From Diabrotica undecimpunctata (taxonomy: Eukaryota > Arthropoda > Insecta > Coleoptera > Chrysomelidae): DNA of 64,000 nucleotides. The notes beneath the pieces were generated by a model that ran no database searches, was not told the DNA's origin, and worked only from the letters and a program-made list of their open reading frames with translations. The stretch spans positions 14,548,136 to 14,612,135 of the forward strand of contig NC_092813.1 in NCBI RefSeq assembly GCF_040954645.1. The letters are read 5' to 3'. The position numbers and the translations under genes are program-made. This document shows, piece by piece, positions 32,176-44,547 of the stretch (its first letter is position 1; each line of letters opens with the position of its first letter).

Positions 32176-33822
32176 TGTTACAGGTTTAATATTTCCTTTG
32201 TTTATTTTCCTTATGTGGTCAATGAAACTAGAAATAAAATAGACAATAAATTGGATTTGAATTTATTTTATAAAAACTTACTTAGTTATAGTTAATTTAG
32301 GTTATTGTTTAATATTAATTAATTTTTCTTCTGGTAGTATCTTCATGTATCCTTCAAATTGTTCTTGTTTAGGTTATTGTTTTCTTATCAAATGTTTTCT
32401 TTATCAAAACTGTCACCTGTTAGGTTAATGGCAGGGTATGCTTATCTTGAGTGACATGACATTTAGCCTCTTCTTACAGGTTATTTGACATCAACTTCTA
32501 AAGGTCAATTTATTGGTTCATAGAACTAAAAGTTCTACTTTGAATTGTTGGTCCTGATAGGTTGGAGACAGGAGATCTTGTCATCAGTTCGTTTAAAAGT
32601 TGGATTTGTGGGTTTTTTGAGTTGTTTTTTTTTGAGGAAAAAAGTTGAGATTTTTGGGTTCACATGTGCCAAGGGTACTGAATATACAGGAAATTTCTGG
32701 ATTTAAGACTCAATTTCACCTCAACAGGATCAAGAATCAATTCTATTTGTAAAATAGGCGCTTATAGCGGATTAAATTCTTGATTGAGAATTATTTTACA
32801 TTAAGGTCACCTTACATCAAAGGTAAGTCCTATCTAAGACCTATTATTCTATCAATCACAACTTAAACACTTTCTAAGACTATTCTTTTACTTTCAGACC
32901 TTATACTTTTATTTTATATTCGTCTCCTCCTTCAAATCTTCTATCTGGTGTTTACTTTTCATTGGCTTCCATATAAGCTGTTCGTCGTTTGGATCTACAA
33001 CTTCAAGAAGCTGATTGTAGGGTTATTGGATATATAGAAGACCAAGCTATAGACCCTAAGAAGGAAAGTGAACAATAAACTTGGTGAGAATGAACCATTT
33101 TACCTTCCCTGCAACCATCTTGTCTACCTTATCATATTTGGGATAATACTAGTCACATATTCAAATAGTTTATCTGTGGTTACATACAACTGATGTATTT
33201 ATAATAACCTTCTCTTCCACCAGACGTTTAGATAATTGAAACTATTGATATCTGAAATAAAAGTAACCTTAAATTATAATTAGTAGTTTAAAGTATAATT
33301 AGATTAGGTTAGATCATAAGTAAAGGTAGATATTTAGTTACTAATTAGGGGTATAGAATTCAAGGTTTATTTAATTTAGTTAACTTAGTGTTAGAAACTT
33401 AGTAGGAATAAATTACCACAAAATACAAACGGTATGATATAATATTAAGTTAGAAACTTACCGTTGATAAAGTATTGTACACCTAAGGTATATATATATA
33501 CGCTGGGGTTATTCAAATCATTGTAATAATCCATATTATTTGCTCTAAGCATTCTTACAATAATTAACTTCACTATTAAATAAAAATTTAAACTATAAAC
33601 ATAAAGTGTAGTTCTTGACAGGTGACAACCATAGATAGGTGACAACAACACCTCCGCTGGGTTATGGCTAATGGTCCGATACGCGGCATTATTCGATAAA
33701 ATTGGGCCATAACATTTTACCCACCCCACTCTCCGGGTATATATTGGATTTAAACAAAATCTTAAAGAGCTGGTCCGACTATACTACCTTTAATTTATAA
33801 AAATAGAATATTTTTTGTAACA
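32176..33822 (+). repeat. Gypsy LTR3 (outer 3' LTR)
   Basis: A full 1647-bp LTR preceded by the polypurine tract and followed by the second ACTT (33823-33826) and the resumed Jockey-like ORF1. Confidence 0.92.
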
Positions 33823-33826
33823 ACTT

Positions 33827-35283
33827 ACTCGCTCAGATGACTGAGTTGAGAAAAGAAAACAAGGAAAAGGACAGAGAGATACAGAAGTTAGTCAGTTACT
33901 TTATGTCACTGGCAGCCACCAAACAACAGGAAGAAGAAAAAATGGACACCGAACTATGGAAGAAGAGTATGGAGCCCCTCCACATAATACAACATCCCCC
34001 TCCCGCAAGGCCATCAGGAAGCAATGACAAGTCCAAAGAGCCAGAAACAAGCGAGGTAATCACCGAACCTGCAGGTTGGACGAAAGTTCAAAGTAAAAAG
34101 GGAAAAAAGACAGGCACCACTACTGAGAAATCAGACAGTAGTGTAAAAACTAAAATAAGTGTCGCCGAAAAACAGACGCAGATAATAAATCAGCGAAAAG
34201 ACAATGAACTCAGCAAGGCTGCGAAAGAGACTCAAGAAAGGAGTCAGAAAAAGAAAATAGCCCAAAATAAATTTAGCGAAAAAAGCCAAGTTGATAAAGA
34301 AAACTCCGAAATAAAAAACTCACCGCAAATAAGCGAGGAGACAACAGTTAAAAAGGCAAAACCACCGGCGATAATCCTCAAAACTGTATGAGAACATCAA
34401 AAAATCCTGCAGAGAGCAGCTAATCAAGGTATAATATCAGTAAATAAATTTGCACGATCAGGCAGATCGATAGTAATAAATACAAAAACCAGAGAGGATT
34501 ATTTAGGAATGGTACACATCCTTGAAGAACACACACCGAAAGTAGAATTCATCGCATATCCCATAGATAGCGATAAATTGAAAAGAGTAATTATAAAAGG
34601 GCTATCTGCTACCACTAGCACGGTAGCAATCAAAAAAGAATTAAACAACAAAGGAATAGAAGTAACAAGGGTGATCAATATGATCTCTAAAAAAGCCGAC
34701 AAGAAAGTACTGCCGCACTTTATCGTCACCCTCAAAGAGGAGGACGTTGCACAGATCAAAAGAATTACTGATATATGCTACATGCGAATCTATGTGGAGG
34801 ATGAATTCAAAATCACAAAAGACACCCTGCAGTGCTACAACTGCCAGGGCTATTATCACAGCTCAAAGGCTTGTCATTGCAGCTGTAGATGTGTCAAGTG
34901 CGGAGAAAACCACTTGAGCAACGACTGCCAAAAAAGCAAAGAAACGGACCCCAAATGCGCTAACTGCAAACAAGCGCATACGGCTAACTACCGTGGATGC
35001 TCCAAAGCACCGAGAAGGAAGACCACTGCCCCCACAAAACCGGCAGGAAGGCCAATCAATAGTGCACCAGTCAACAATGGGGTTAGCTAAGCACAAGCAG
35101 CGAAAAAAAACCCCAGAAGTCATCGAAGAGGCTCCTGTACCAACGCAAACGGTACAAGATGCGGCCACACTCATCGCCAACTTCCACACGGAGTATAATA
35201 ACAAAATGATGGAGATGATGTCCATGATGGATAAAGCGACGAAAATGATGACTGCATTTGGAGAGACCATCCGAAAATGTTAA
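33827..35283 (+). pseudogene. Jockey-like ORF1, C-terminal part
   Basis: This continues the 7893 frame with AQMTELRKENKEKDREIQ (coiled coil), a lysine-rich linker, then a domain resembling PRE_C2HC near 34600-34830 (RVIIKGLSATTSTVAIKKEL). Three zinc knuckles follow: CYNCQGYYHSSKAC, CVKCGENHLSNDC and CANCKQAHTANYRGC. This architecture is that of Jockey-clade ORF1, an RNA-binding chaperone. Defects are one in-frame TGA at 34389-34391 (an Arg CGA would fit) and a shift near 35085. The last part (IANFHTEYNNKMMEMMSMMD) is in another frame and stops at 35281-35283, overlapping the ORF2 ATG at 35277. Confidence 0.75.
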
Positions 35284-37980
35284 CAAACCAAACCGAGGAT
35301 CTACGCATTGGGTCATGGAATTCCGGCGGAATATTCAAAAAGATCAACCTTCTGGATGAAATAATAAACAGATTAGAGCTCGATATCGTAGCCCTTCAAG
35401 AAACCAAACTAGTGGAAATGAAGAAAACAAAATTCCCTGGCTACGATATCTATAGAACGGATCATAGAGCATTATCAGGAGGAACAGTTATATTAGTCAA
35501 AAAGGGACTCGAACACGAGCATATCCCAACACCAGACGGACTGGTGACAATGGAAGCTACAATCATTTGACTTAAGGCCCACAACGAATCACTAAAAATA
35601 GTGTCAGCTTACGTTAGACCAAATGATCCGAGGTTCAACGAAGATTTGAGCCTAATACTGAACTCAGAAGAGCGAACTATAATTATTGGAGACCTAAATG
35701 CTAGATCTCCCAATTGGTTTGACAGGACGACCAACCGAAATGGAAGACATCTCTGCAACCATCTCGAAAACAGACCAAACACCTATGTTATCGGACCAAC
35801 AGACCCGACATGTTTCCACAGAGAACTCCCTACGCACCTCGATATTGCAATCCTACACAACGTGGGTTAACAATATAAGATATACTCTATAAATGAATGC
35901 GATTCGACGCACAATCTAATCGTCCCGACCCTGGGCGCAATATATATGAACTATTTGCAGCCTCACAACAGAAAGAAGACAAGTTGCCTGAACTTCAGAA
36001 GAATTGTGAGCGAAAACATCGGTAATATCTCAACAATAAATAATATTACGGAATTAGAAGACAGCGTAATAAAACTAGAACAAACAATAAACAATGCTAT
36101 CGATGCCAGCTCCAAAATCGAAACAATCACTAGACAAAAAGGAAGATTTAGGGATATAAGCATAGAACTTCGTAACCTAATCAAAGAGAAAACAGAAAAA
36201 GAAGAAGAGCATACCGCACAAGAACAGCAGAGGACAAAAGGATTGCAAACGAGCTAGACAGGGAAGTGAAAAGACAATTACACAATCATAGAAATGAAAG
36301 CTGGGACACCTATATCCAAGAGCTAAACCCTAATAAATCCGCCTTCTGGAAATTATCAAAAATTCTCCGAAAGGACAAGAAACTCATACCACCCCTACAC
36401 GGAGTAAACGGGATTGTCCATACGGAAATCGATAAAGCAAAAGTCATGAAAGACGAATTAGAAAGGGCGTGTAGGAACAACGAACACCCCAATGAAGACA
36501 TAGAATTCGAAGAAGAGGTAGAAAGAGCAGCGAGAAGACTAAAAAGAAAAAAGGGCAGAATAGAAATTACACACACATCTCCCGAAGAGATAAAGAAACT
36601 AATAAAAATGACTAATGCCAAAAAAGCCCCAGGACCTGACAATATCACAAACAGGGCGCTGAAAAACCTACCAACAAAAGCTATTGTTTACATCACCAAC
36701 ATCATAAACAATATGCTTAAACTAAGATATTTCCCAGATAGATGGAAAGAAGCACATGTAATCATAATCGAAAAACCTGGGAAAATGGCACATTTCCACA
36801 AAACTACAGGCCTATCAGCTTATTGTCATCGATAAGCAAGATAGCAGAAAGATATAATAATAAAAAGGCTCAACGAAGAAACCCAAACACTAAGCATCAT
36901 ACCAGAAGCTCAATTCGGGTTCAGAAGCGAACACTCCTGTGAACTACAGGTACTAAGATTGACGGAATTCATTACGAAAGGATTTAATGAGAAAATGTAT
37001 ACAGCCACAGCATTTCTGGACGTCAGCAAGGCATTCGACAGAGTCTGGCACCAAGGACTCACTTAATAAATGAACGATTTGGGATACAGCGAGGCAAGAA
37101 CATGCCTCCTTGCGTCATATCTAGCCAACAGAAGGTTCAGAGTTCGGATGGGGGCAACCCTATCCGAAGTCGGGACTCTGGAGGCAGGTGTGCCTCAGGG
37201 AGCGGTGCTATCGCCGTACCTGTACACCATCTATACGGCCGACACGCCAACAGAGCCAGGCTCTCTGTTGAGCCTTTATGCTGACGATACAGCAATAGCT
37301 GTCAGCTGAAGAAATCCGGATCATGCAGCTAATCATCTGCAAAGAGTACTGAACAGATTTCAAAGGTGGTGCATAAAGTGGAAAATAGCCTTAAACCCAG
37401 ACAAAACACAGGCTGTAATGTTTAGTCACAGAAGAAGTGTACCAAACCGAGAGATTACAATTGGAAACATCCCAGTAGACTGGACTATCCAGGCTAAATA
37501 CCTTGGGGTACTACTAGATAAGAAGCTAACGTTTACTAAGCACATCAATCAGGAAACATACAAAGCCAAAGCGTTGAAAAGTCAGCTCTCAACACTCATT
37601 GGACGAAAAAGCAAACTAAGATTTAAAACTAAAATCAGGGTTGCGAATAGTATTATCCTGCCAGTCCTAACTTTTGCATCCGCTGCGTGGGGACACACCT
37701 GTAAAACAAACAGGAAAAAGATACAGACCACCCAAAATCAAATAGTCAGAGATGCACTAAAGGTACCAAAGTACGTACCTCTGAGATATGTATAGAGAGA
37801 CTCAGGACAAACAAGAATCCTACACACGCTAGACGAGAGAGCATATGAAATATTCAACGGACTAAGAAACCACCCAAGCAGAATGTTAAGAGAGCTGACT
37901 AACTACAATGAAAACATAAGGACGGTACACAGAAGACCAAAACAACAGATAGCTGGATATAGGGAGAACCCAAACGAGTA
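35277..37980 (+). pseudogene. Jockey-like ORF2: endonuclease and reverse transcriptase
   Basis: ORF2 starts at ATG 35277, overlapping the ORF1 stop (ATGTTAA). The APE-type endonuclease reads RIGSWNSGGIFKK, LDIVALQETKLV, IIIGDLNARSPNW and THLDIAI. The reverse transcriptase reads KAPGPDNITNRALKN (about 36616), NYRPISLLSSISKI, AQFGFRSEHSCELQ, TAFLDVSKAFDRVWH, AGVPQGAVLSPYLYTIY and LYADDTAIAVS (about 37277). A thumb region follows (AKYLGVLLDKKLTFTKHI). There is no RNase H, as expected for Jockey-type elements. Stops and shifts (for example 35568, 35868, 36255, 36835 and 37066) inactivate it, although all core motifs are legible. Confidence 0.85.
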
Positions 37981-38932
37981 AATAAAGAATGAGATGGTTG
38001 CAAGGAGAACGAACAAGGAAAATGCAGTCAATAAGAAAACACACCAAAAAAACTCTGGCGCTTTTCTTTTAGGTTTTTAGGTTTTTTAGGTACTTAAGGA
38101 CAATATACAATGGGGTGTGTAAGGGCCGTATACACCTGGGAATGCACACTCCAATACACGCACACTATAGGATTAAGGAAAAAAGAAAAGAATTATTGCC
38201 CAGGCATTTTATAGTCCCGAAGGACCAAGGAAGTCCACAAAAAAAATAGTGTTTTCCGATTAAATAACTTAGTACTTATTGATATTTTCATTAAAACGTT
38301 TTAACATAAACTCAAATTCATATAGTCAAATATAGACGGGGGCCCGTCAGGCCTTCTATATACCGCATTGCGGACTAGGCCCTTAAGGTAGATCAAGTGA
38401 AGTGATCTACTCGCGAAATCCCAGCACTGAGGTCATGTGCGGCATACATGGACTTGGTGGCCGGACCCCACTCGGATGCTCAGCCGGCGAGGAGAACAAA
38501 ATTTATTTTGCCAAATCGGCGGCTGAGTGACCGAGCACACACTCTTTTCCGGACATAGAGGCTCTATGGTCGGAACACACGCTCTTTTTCTTTTTTTTTT
38601 AGGGACCCAAGTCCTGACGTAAAGTTAGAGTAACTTCAATAGAATCAGTAAAGTAAATAGGGAGAAAAGCCTAGATGTGGCTACCCCTACAGTTAGGTGG
38701 CATAACCACAGTCATTAAAAACAGAGGGTGTCCCATTACCCAGGGCACCCTAAGTAACTTTTAGATCATAAGCCTCCTCACGTAAGTAACATGATGAGGA
38801 GGGGTGGAGGAAAAGCCTGGGGGTCAGATAGGTACCACTTCGACTAGCGAAGTGTGACCGGTTTGATCGTCGGGCATATGGATCCCATTCTTACATTGGT
38901 ATACACATGTTCCAAGGGGCAGGGTTGATCAC

Positions 38933-38935
<3 letters not shown>
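37981..38935 (+). other. 3' untranslated region of the Jockey-like element
   Basis: No frame is present. It holds GC-richer segments such as GGGGGCCCGTCAGG near 38338, a decoded-looking stem GATCAAGTGAAGTGATC near 38392, and GGGTGTCCCATTACCC near 38726. It ends in the TG repeat. Confidence 0.6.

Positions 38936-38968
<33 letters not shown>
38935..38968 (+). repeat. TG dinucleotide tail of the Jockey-like element
   Basis: An uninterrupted GT/TG run forms the 3' end of the element, directly followed by the right target duplication TGAAAATTTTC (38967-38977; its first two bases overlap the run). A simple-repeat tail in place of poly(A) is seen in several non-LTR families. Confidence 0.8.
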
Positions 38969-38971
<3 letters not shown>

Positions 38972-38977
38972 ATTTTC

Positions 38978-39480
38978 AGAGCGTGTATAGGGTTAGACTT
39001 GTACCCTTTGTTTATCCTATATGTAACACTACCTTATCCGTGGTCCAGTATTGTTTGTCTGTTAAAATAAATGTCTTGACGGACCCCTAGACGAGAAGCG
39101 AGTGTCCTTGTATTTTCTTTCGACGTGTTCTTCTATTAATTATTCGTCTATTTCGTTTTAGGGATATCGCTGTGCATTTGTCTGAGAGAAATAATCTGTA
39201 CTTATGTGTATATACCTTCTTAAGGAATATATTATAACCACCTTTCGAGACTGGCTGAATGACGAAAGTCTATGCCACAAAAAAAAAGCTGATCATGTTT
39301 TTACAGCCAACTTTCAAGCTTCATATTTTAAAATCAGACATTATCATCACTTAAAATGACTTAAAAACTATTCATAACTCGGATGAACATATACAGTAAC
39401 TTCTAACATATCAACCTTCCACCTACCTATTGACAATTTGTTACAGCAATAAAATGTTAAGTACATGATCGAGTTCAATG
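38978..39480. other. Resumed flank of the RNase H non-LTR element, then unknown sequence
   Basis: The first bases continue the 3' flank that was interrupted at 7428. The exact 3' end of the RNase H element is not clear; GTTAAAATAAATG near 39060 could lie near it. Nothing else is recognised. Confidence 0.4.
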
Positions 39481-39487
39481 ATTAGAC

Positions 39488-39610
39488 TTACATTTTTCGT
39501 TTCTGAATGTGTTTTTTTCCATTTTTCGGGATCGCTCTTCCGCTTATGCGTCGTCCCTGGATTGACAGATATATTTTACTCCATGAATCTATTTCGTCAA
39601 CTAATAATAT
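39488..39610 (-). other. Possible upstream exon of the DUF7869-like gene
   Basis: On the reverse strand a short frame reads RKSDPEKWKK and runs into AAAAAT followed by GTAAGT, a consensus 5' splice donor, at about 39488. DUF7869-type proteins commonly start with a basic segment of the form RKRxPExWKKN. If the 5797-39.1 kb stack is later insertion, this exon would lie upstream of the fragment at 4872-5796. The match is short and could be chance. Confidence 0.25.
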
Positions 39611-40175
39611 GCCGAAAAAAAAACAGTTTAAACTGATGATAAACACAAATAAAACGATTAGCATCAGACAAGTTGAAAGCAATGGCGGCCATTGTTCATT
39701 TTTTAGTTATGTGATCACAATACAGCATTCTCATTGGCTGTTGGGGGGATGTCCGTTTTTGAAATAAACCTTTATAGCAGGAGTTCGTTTCGAAACCGAT
39801 CTTCAACTGTGAAGTTGAAAATAACGTATTTGCGTGTGTGATAAAAGGAAACTATTATCACCGTTGACAAGAACAGGAATAATTCTATAAGAAACGACTA
39901 CTAACTTATAAATTTTTATTTTTTTGACACATGTCCGTCTTTGATCTAAAGCCACTCATATGTACATTATATTATTTTAATAATCCAAGCATAATTTCGA
40001 GGTGATATATTATTTTACAGTACATTACAATAAGTAATAATTATTCAAAAGAATATAAAAATAAGCTTTCTAATGTGTTTATTTTTTGGAACAAAAACAA
40101 CGAAATTCTTTCAAACGAAAAATATAATTTAAGAAATATAAAATAATTAAATATAAATAAATAATACAACAAAAA
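39611..40175. other. AT-rich spacer, nothing recognised
   Basis: No frame, repeat arm or RNA gene could be supported. Confidence 0.5.
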
Positions 40176-40330
40176 AACGGGTGTGACAGTCCAGTGGGAC
40201 TGCCGGTAGAAGTTATACTTCTATAGACGCGTTCGCCGTTAAAAATTTATATGGGAATCAATCTGCACAATCATTACATATGTAATGCTATAGGTAAGAG
40301 AGAGCAGAAAGAGAAAAATAATTAGTTATA
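40176..40330 (+). repeat. Left inverted arm of an interrupted element
   Basis: The landmarks GAAGTTATACTTCTATA, CGCCGTTAAAAATTT, ATTACATATGTAATG and a GAGAGAG-rich end occur here. They recur in reverse complement and in the same order at 50100-50375. The outermost part (GGGTGTGACAGTCC) matches the complement of GACAGTCACACG at 50334. Ends are approximate. Confidence 0.6.
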
Positions 40331-40781
40331 TAGGTATATGGTGCATCGTTTGTTGTATCTAAACATTTGACCTGTAATAGGAGTATGGTAAATGAAGGAT
40401 TGTATCAATATTTAAATGAAAATATATATTTTTATTTTTATATATGTATAAAAGGAGTTGAATGCAAAAAAAAATTACACATACTCTGCAGTAAAATTCA
40501 TTGTTTATTTTGGTATTAATATAAAAATTACAATACAATAGATACACTGCAACATAATTCAATATAATAATACAATATAAATTTAAATGTAATATTCATA
40601 AATATTTAAAACTGCCAATATACATCAACTTACTTTACGAAGATAAAAATAAAAAACCAACAACTCTGATTATGTTGTAAATTTTCATTTTATTTTAAAA
40701 TTTATGTTTTTTGCGTACATTACATATATTTAATAAGAATAACGTGAGGTTTTTAAATATTTCAAAAATAAAAAAGGAAAT

Positions 40782-40856
40782 TCATAATTGGGATTCGAAC
40801 TCACAACCACCAGCGTATGAACCAAACACGTAAAGGATTTGCCAATTAGACATGAC
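40782..40856 (-). other. tRNA-like sequence (SINE head or tRNA pseudogene)
   Basis: On the reverse strand, an A-box-like TAATTGGCAAATCC is followed about 33 bases later by a good B-box and T-arm, GTGAGTTCGAATCCC. The acceptor stem is not convincing and no CCA or terminator is clear. It is therefore more likely a tRNA-derived SINE head or pseudogene than a working tRNA. Confidence 0.4.
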
Positions 40857-40984
40857 ACTAACGGATTTCAAAATTGACAGTTCTCGGTAAAACAGTGATT
40901 ATTTTGAAATACAAAAGCCTGAAATAATTATAAACGTTTAATTTTAAATAATACAAAACATATTACATAAATAATAATATTAAT

Positions 40985-42571
<1,587 letters not shown>

Positions 42572-42658
<87 letters not shown>
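42572..42658. repeat. AT dinucleotide tract (right part)
   Basis: Continuation of the AT tract between the mariner right end and the start of the Gypsy LTR at 42659. Confidence 0.85.
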
Positions 42659-42662
<4 letters not shown>

Positions 42663-44002
42663 ATGATGTATTGTTTGAATGATCAGCAATGAGTATTTTT
42701 AATAATATAATATATAGGGTTTTTATCGCGGTTCTCAAAGAATTAGTTTGTAAGTACTTTTTTAAATTATCTTTATTAGATCTACTATGAAACACAAATA
42801 TATGTCTAACCTAGCCAATGTAAATTTAAAATAAACTATCTTTAAATTGAAATTCTTATGAAACTAATTAAATTCTATAGACAATGTAAAATTTAAACAA
42901 ACTATTTACAAAATTGAAATTGTTATGACACTAACTAAATTATGTTAACAAAATTTTGTACCTTTCTGTCACTGAATGCATGAACTGTTTCCCACTATAT
43001 AGATTATAATTACCACTCAAATGTCTTCTTCTCAGCTTCGGTTATCCTTGTTTTTGTGAAATTACTTTTTCCAATTATCAGCTTCCACCAATTTAAGATA
43101 TTTTTCTTCACAGCATTTATAAACCACCAATCAAACCAGCAAACAGCATTTATTTTTATTCTTCTTTTTAATATATCAATATCCAATCACCAAAAATATT
43201 ATTTAATTTTAATATTCAATTAATACTTCTTCCATTATCATCATTTATACATAACATAATTTTTAATCTTCAATATTATTTTCTTTATACTGTTTCTTAA
43301 TATTGATTTAACTCACTATATTGAACAATTGTAACTGATTGACTGCCTCTAACTAATTTTCATACTAAAAAACTCATAACTGATTGACTAACTGAATGAA
43401 CTTTCTTACTAACTGCCATCTTGAATCCAAATTACGGGTATTTATATCTTTTCAATCTTCCAGAACCATCTGGTAAGAAGTCATTTTCGATTTAGTTCTA
43501 TTTCTTCCATATGGATGTTCTCGAAAAAAGTATATGTTGGATCGACAGACATAACCATTATTTCCAGAATGTTCGACCGTAAACACAGGTCAAATTCTCT
43601 ATTCTGGAGAATTCTTTAATCTTCTATTGATAATTTTGTTGACATTTAGGCTTTTCAGATCAGAATATACACTTAAATCATTAACTTAACATTCTAATTT
43701 AATAAACTACACATTTTATTATTATAACCCCACTTATATTCACAACCATTCCTTAAATGTTACTTCAGAGTATGTATATCTGGTTGCCTAGTCACATGGC
43801 TCACTTAATATATTTTACAACATTATAATTATATAAAAAAAAATACTTTTTATATGCTAATTTTTAAAAAATGCCCTCACATAAATATATTTTTATAAAA
43901 TTCTCTAGTATATAACTTATTAAAATAACCAAATACTTTTTATATCTAATATATCTAGTAGTGTAACTTATAAATTATGTTCTATAAACACCAATCATAT
44001 CA
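42659..44002 (-). repeat. 3' LTR of the reverse-strand Gypsy element (full)
   Basis: 1344 bp. On the plus strand it runs from TGTTATGATGTATTG to CAATCATATCA; read in element orientation it starts TGATATGATTGG and ends CATAACA. Confidence 0.8.
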
Positions 44003-44547
44003 ATACCCCAAAATAATATTTAAAATAAATAATTTACTTAATATTTTTTTAAATATTAATTTTCTATCTACATACCTTAGTAAATTAATAATTCAATTTT
44101 TTTTTATTTAAAATGTGTTCTATTAGATACATCCCTGTTCGCTGTCTATGTCAAACTGTCATGTCAAATGGAAGTTTTTGTGTTTATATTTTACAATTAC
44201 AATGAATAAAGATAATCTAAGTGTCCATATTGTTTTAAGTTTATTTATAGACAAAATCTAGGAATTCCTTCAATTCAACAGGCTTTCATCCATATGAATT
44301 GGTAAGTTTTATACTTTATTATATTAGAAAGACATTTATTTATAGAATTAATTTTGTATCTAACCCCAAATTATGATTTTTAGGGTACAAAATAATTTCC
44401 ATATGTATCAGACAATAAATATGATGTCAAATTGATTCACAACAATAAAATCTACCATCTATTTAACAAATCAAGTCTATTGAATAAAATGGAGATATCA
44501 GTGAACTGTTAGTGTTTTTATATTAGTGTTAAAAGGTATAGAAAACA
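44003..44547. other. Non-coding stretch between pol and the 3' LTR
   Basis: AT-rich, with no env-like frame. GGGGTAT, a short purine-rich run in element orientation, abuts the LTR and may be a weak polypurine tract. Confidence 0.45.

Larger units (their letters stand above)
8442..33822 (+). mobile_element. Tandem Ty3/Gypsy element: three LTRs, two internal regions
   Basis: Three 1647-bp LTRs alternate with two gag-pol internal regions on the plus strand, and one pair of ACTT duplications flanks the whole. LTR ends are TGTTACA and TGTAACA. LTR1 is split by a 9263-bp element (9671-18933). LTR2 is at 24971-26617 and LTR3 at 32176-33822. The two internal regions differ at only a few positions that I saw, plus a 55-bp deletion in the second. 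No env frame lies between pol and the 3' LTR. The shared middle LTR and the single outer duplication point to LTR-LTR recombination or a multimeric insertion rather than two independent insertions. Confidence 0.9.

Noticed and set aside
8442..33822. Endogenous retrovirus with env
   Set aside because: Fewer than 100 bases lie between pol stop and LTR in both copies, and no env-like frame exists.
40782..40856. Functional tRNA gene
   Set aside because: A and B boxes are visible, but the acceptor stem and anticodon arm do not fold convincingly.
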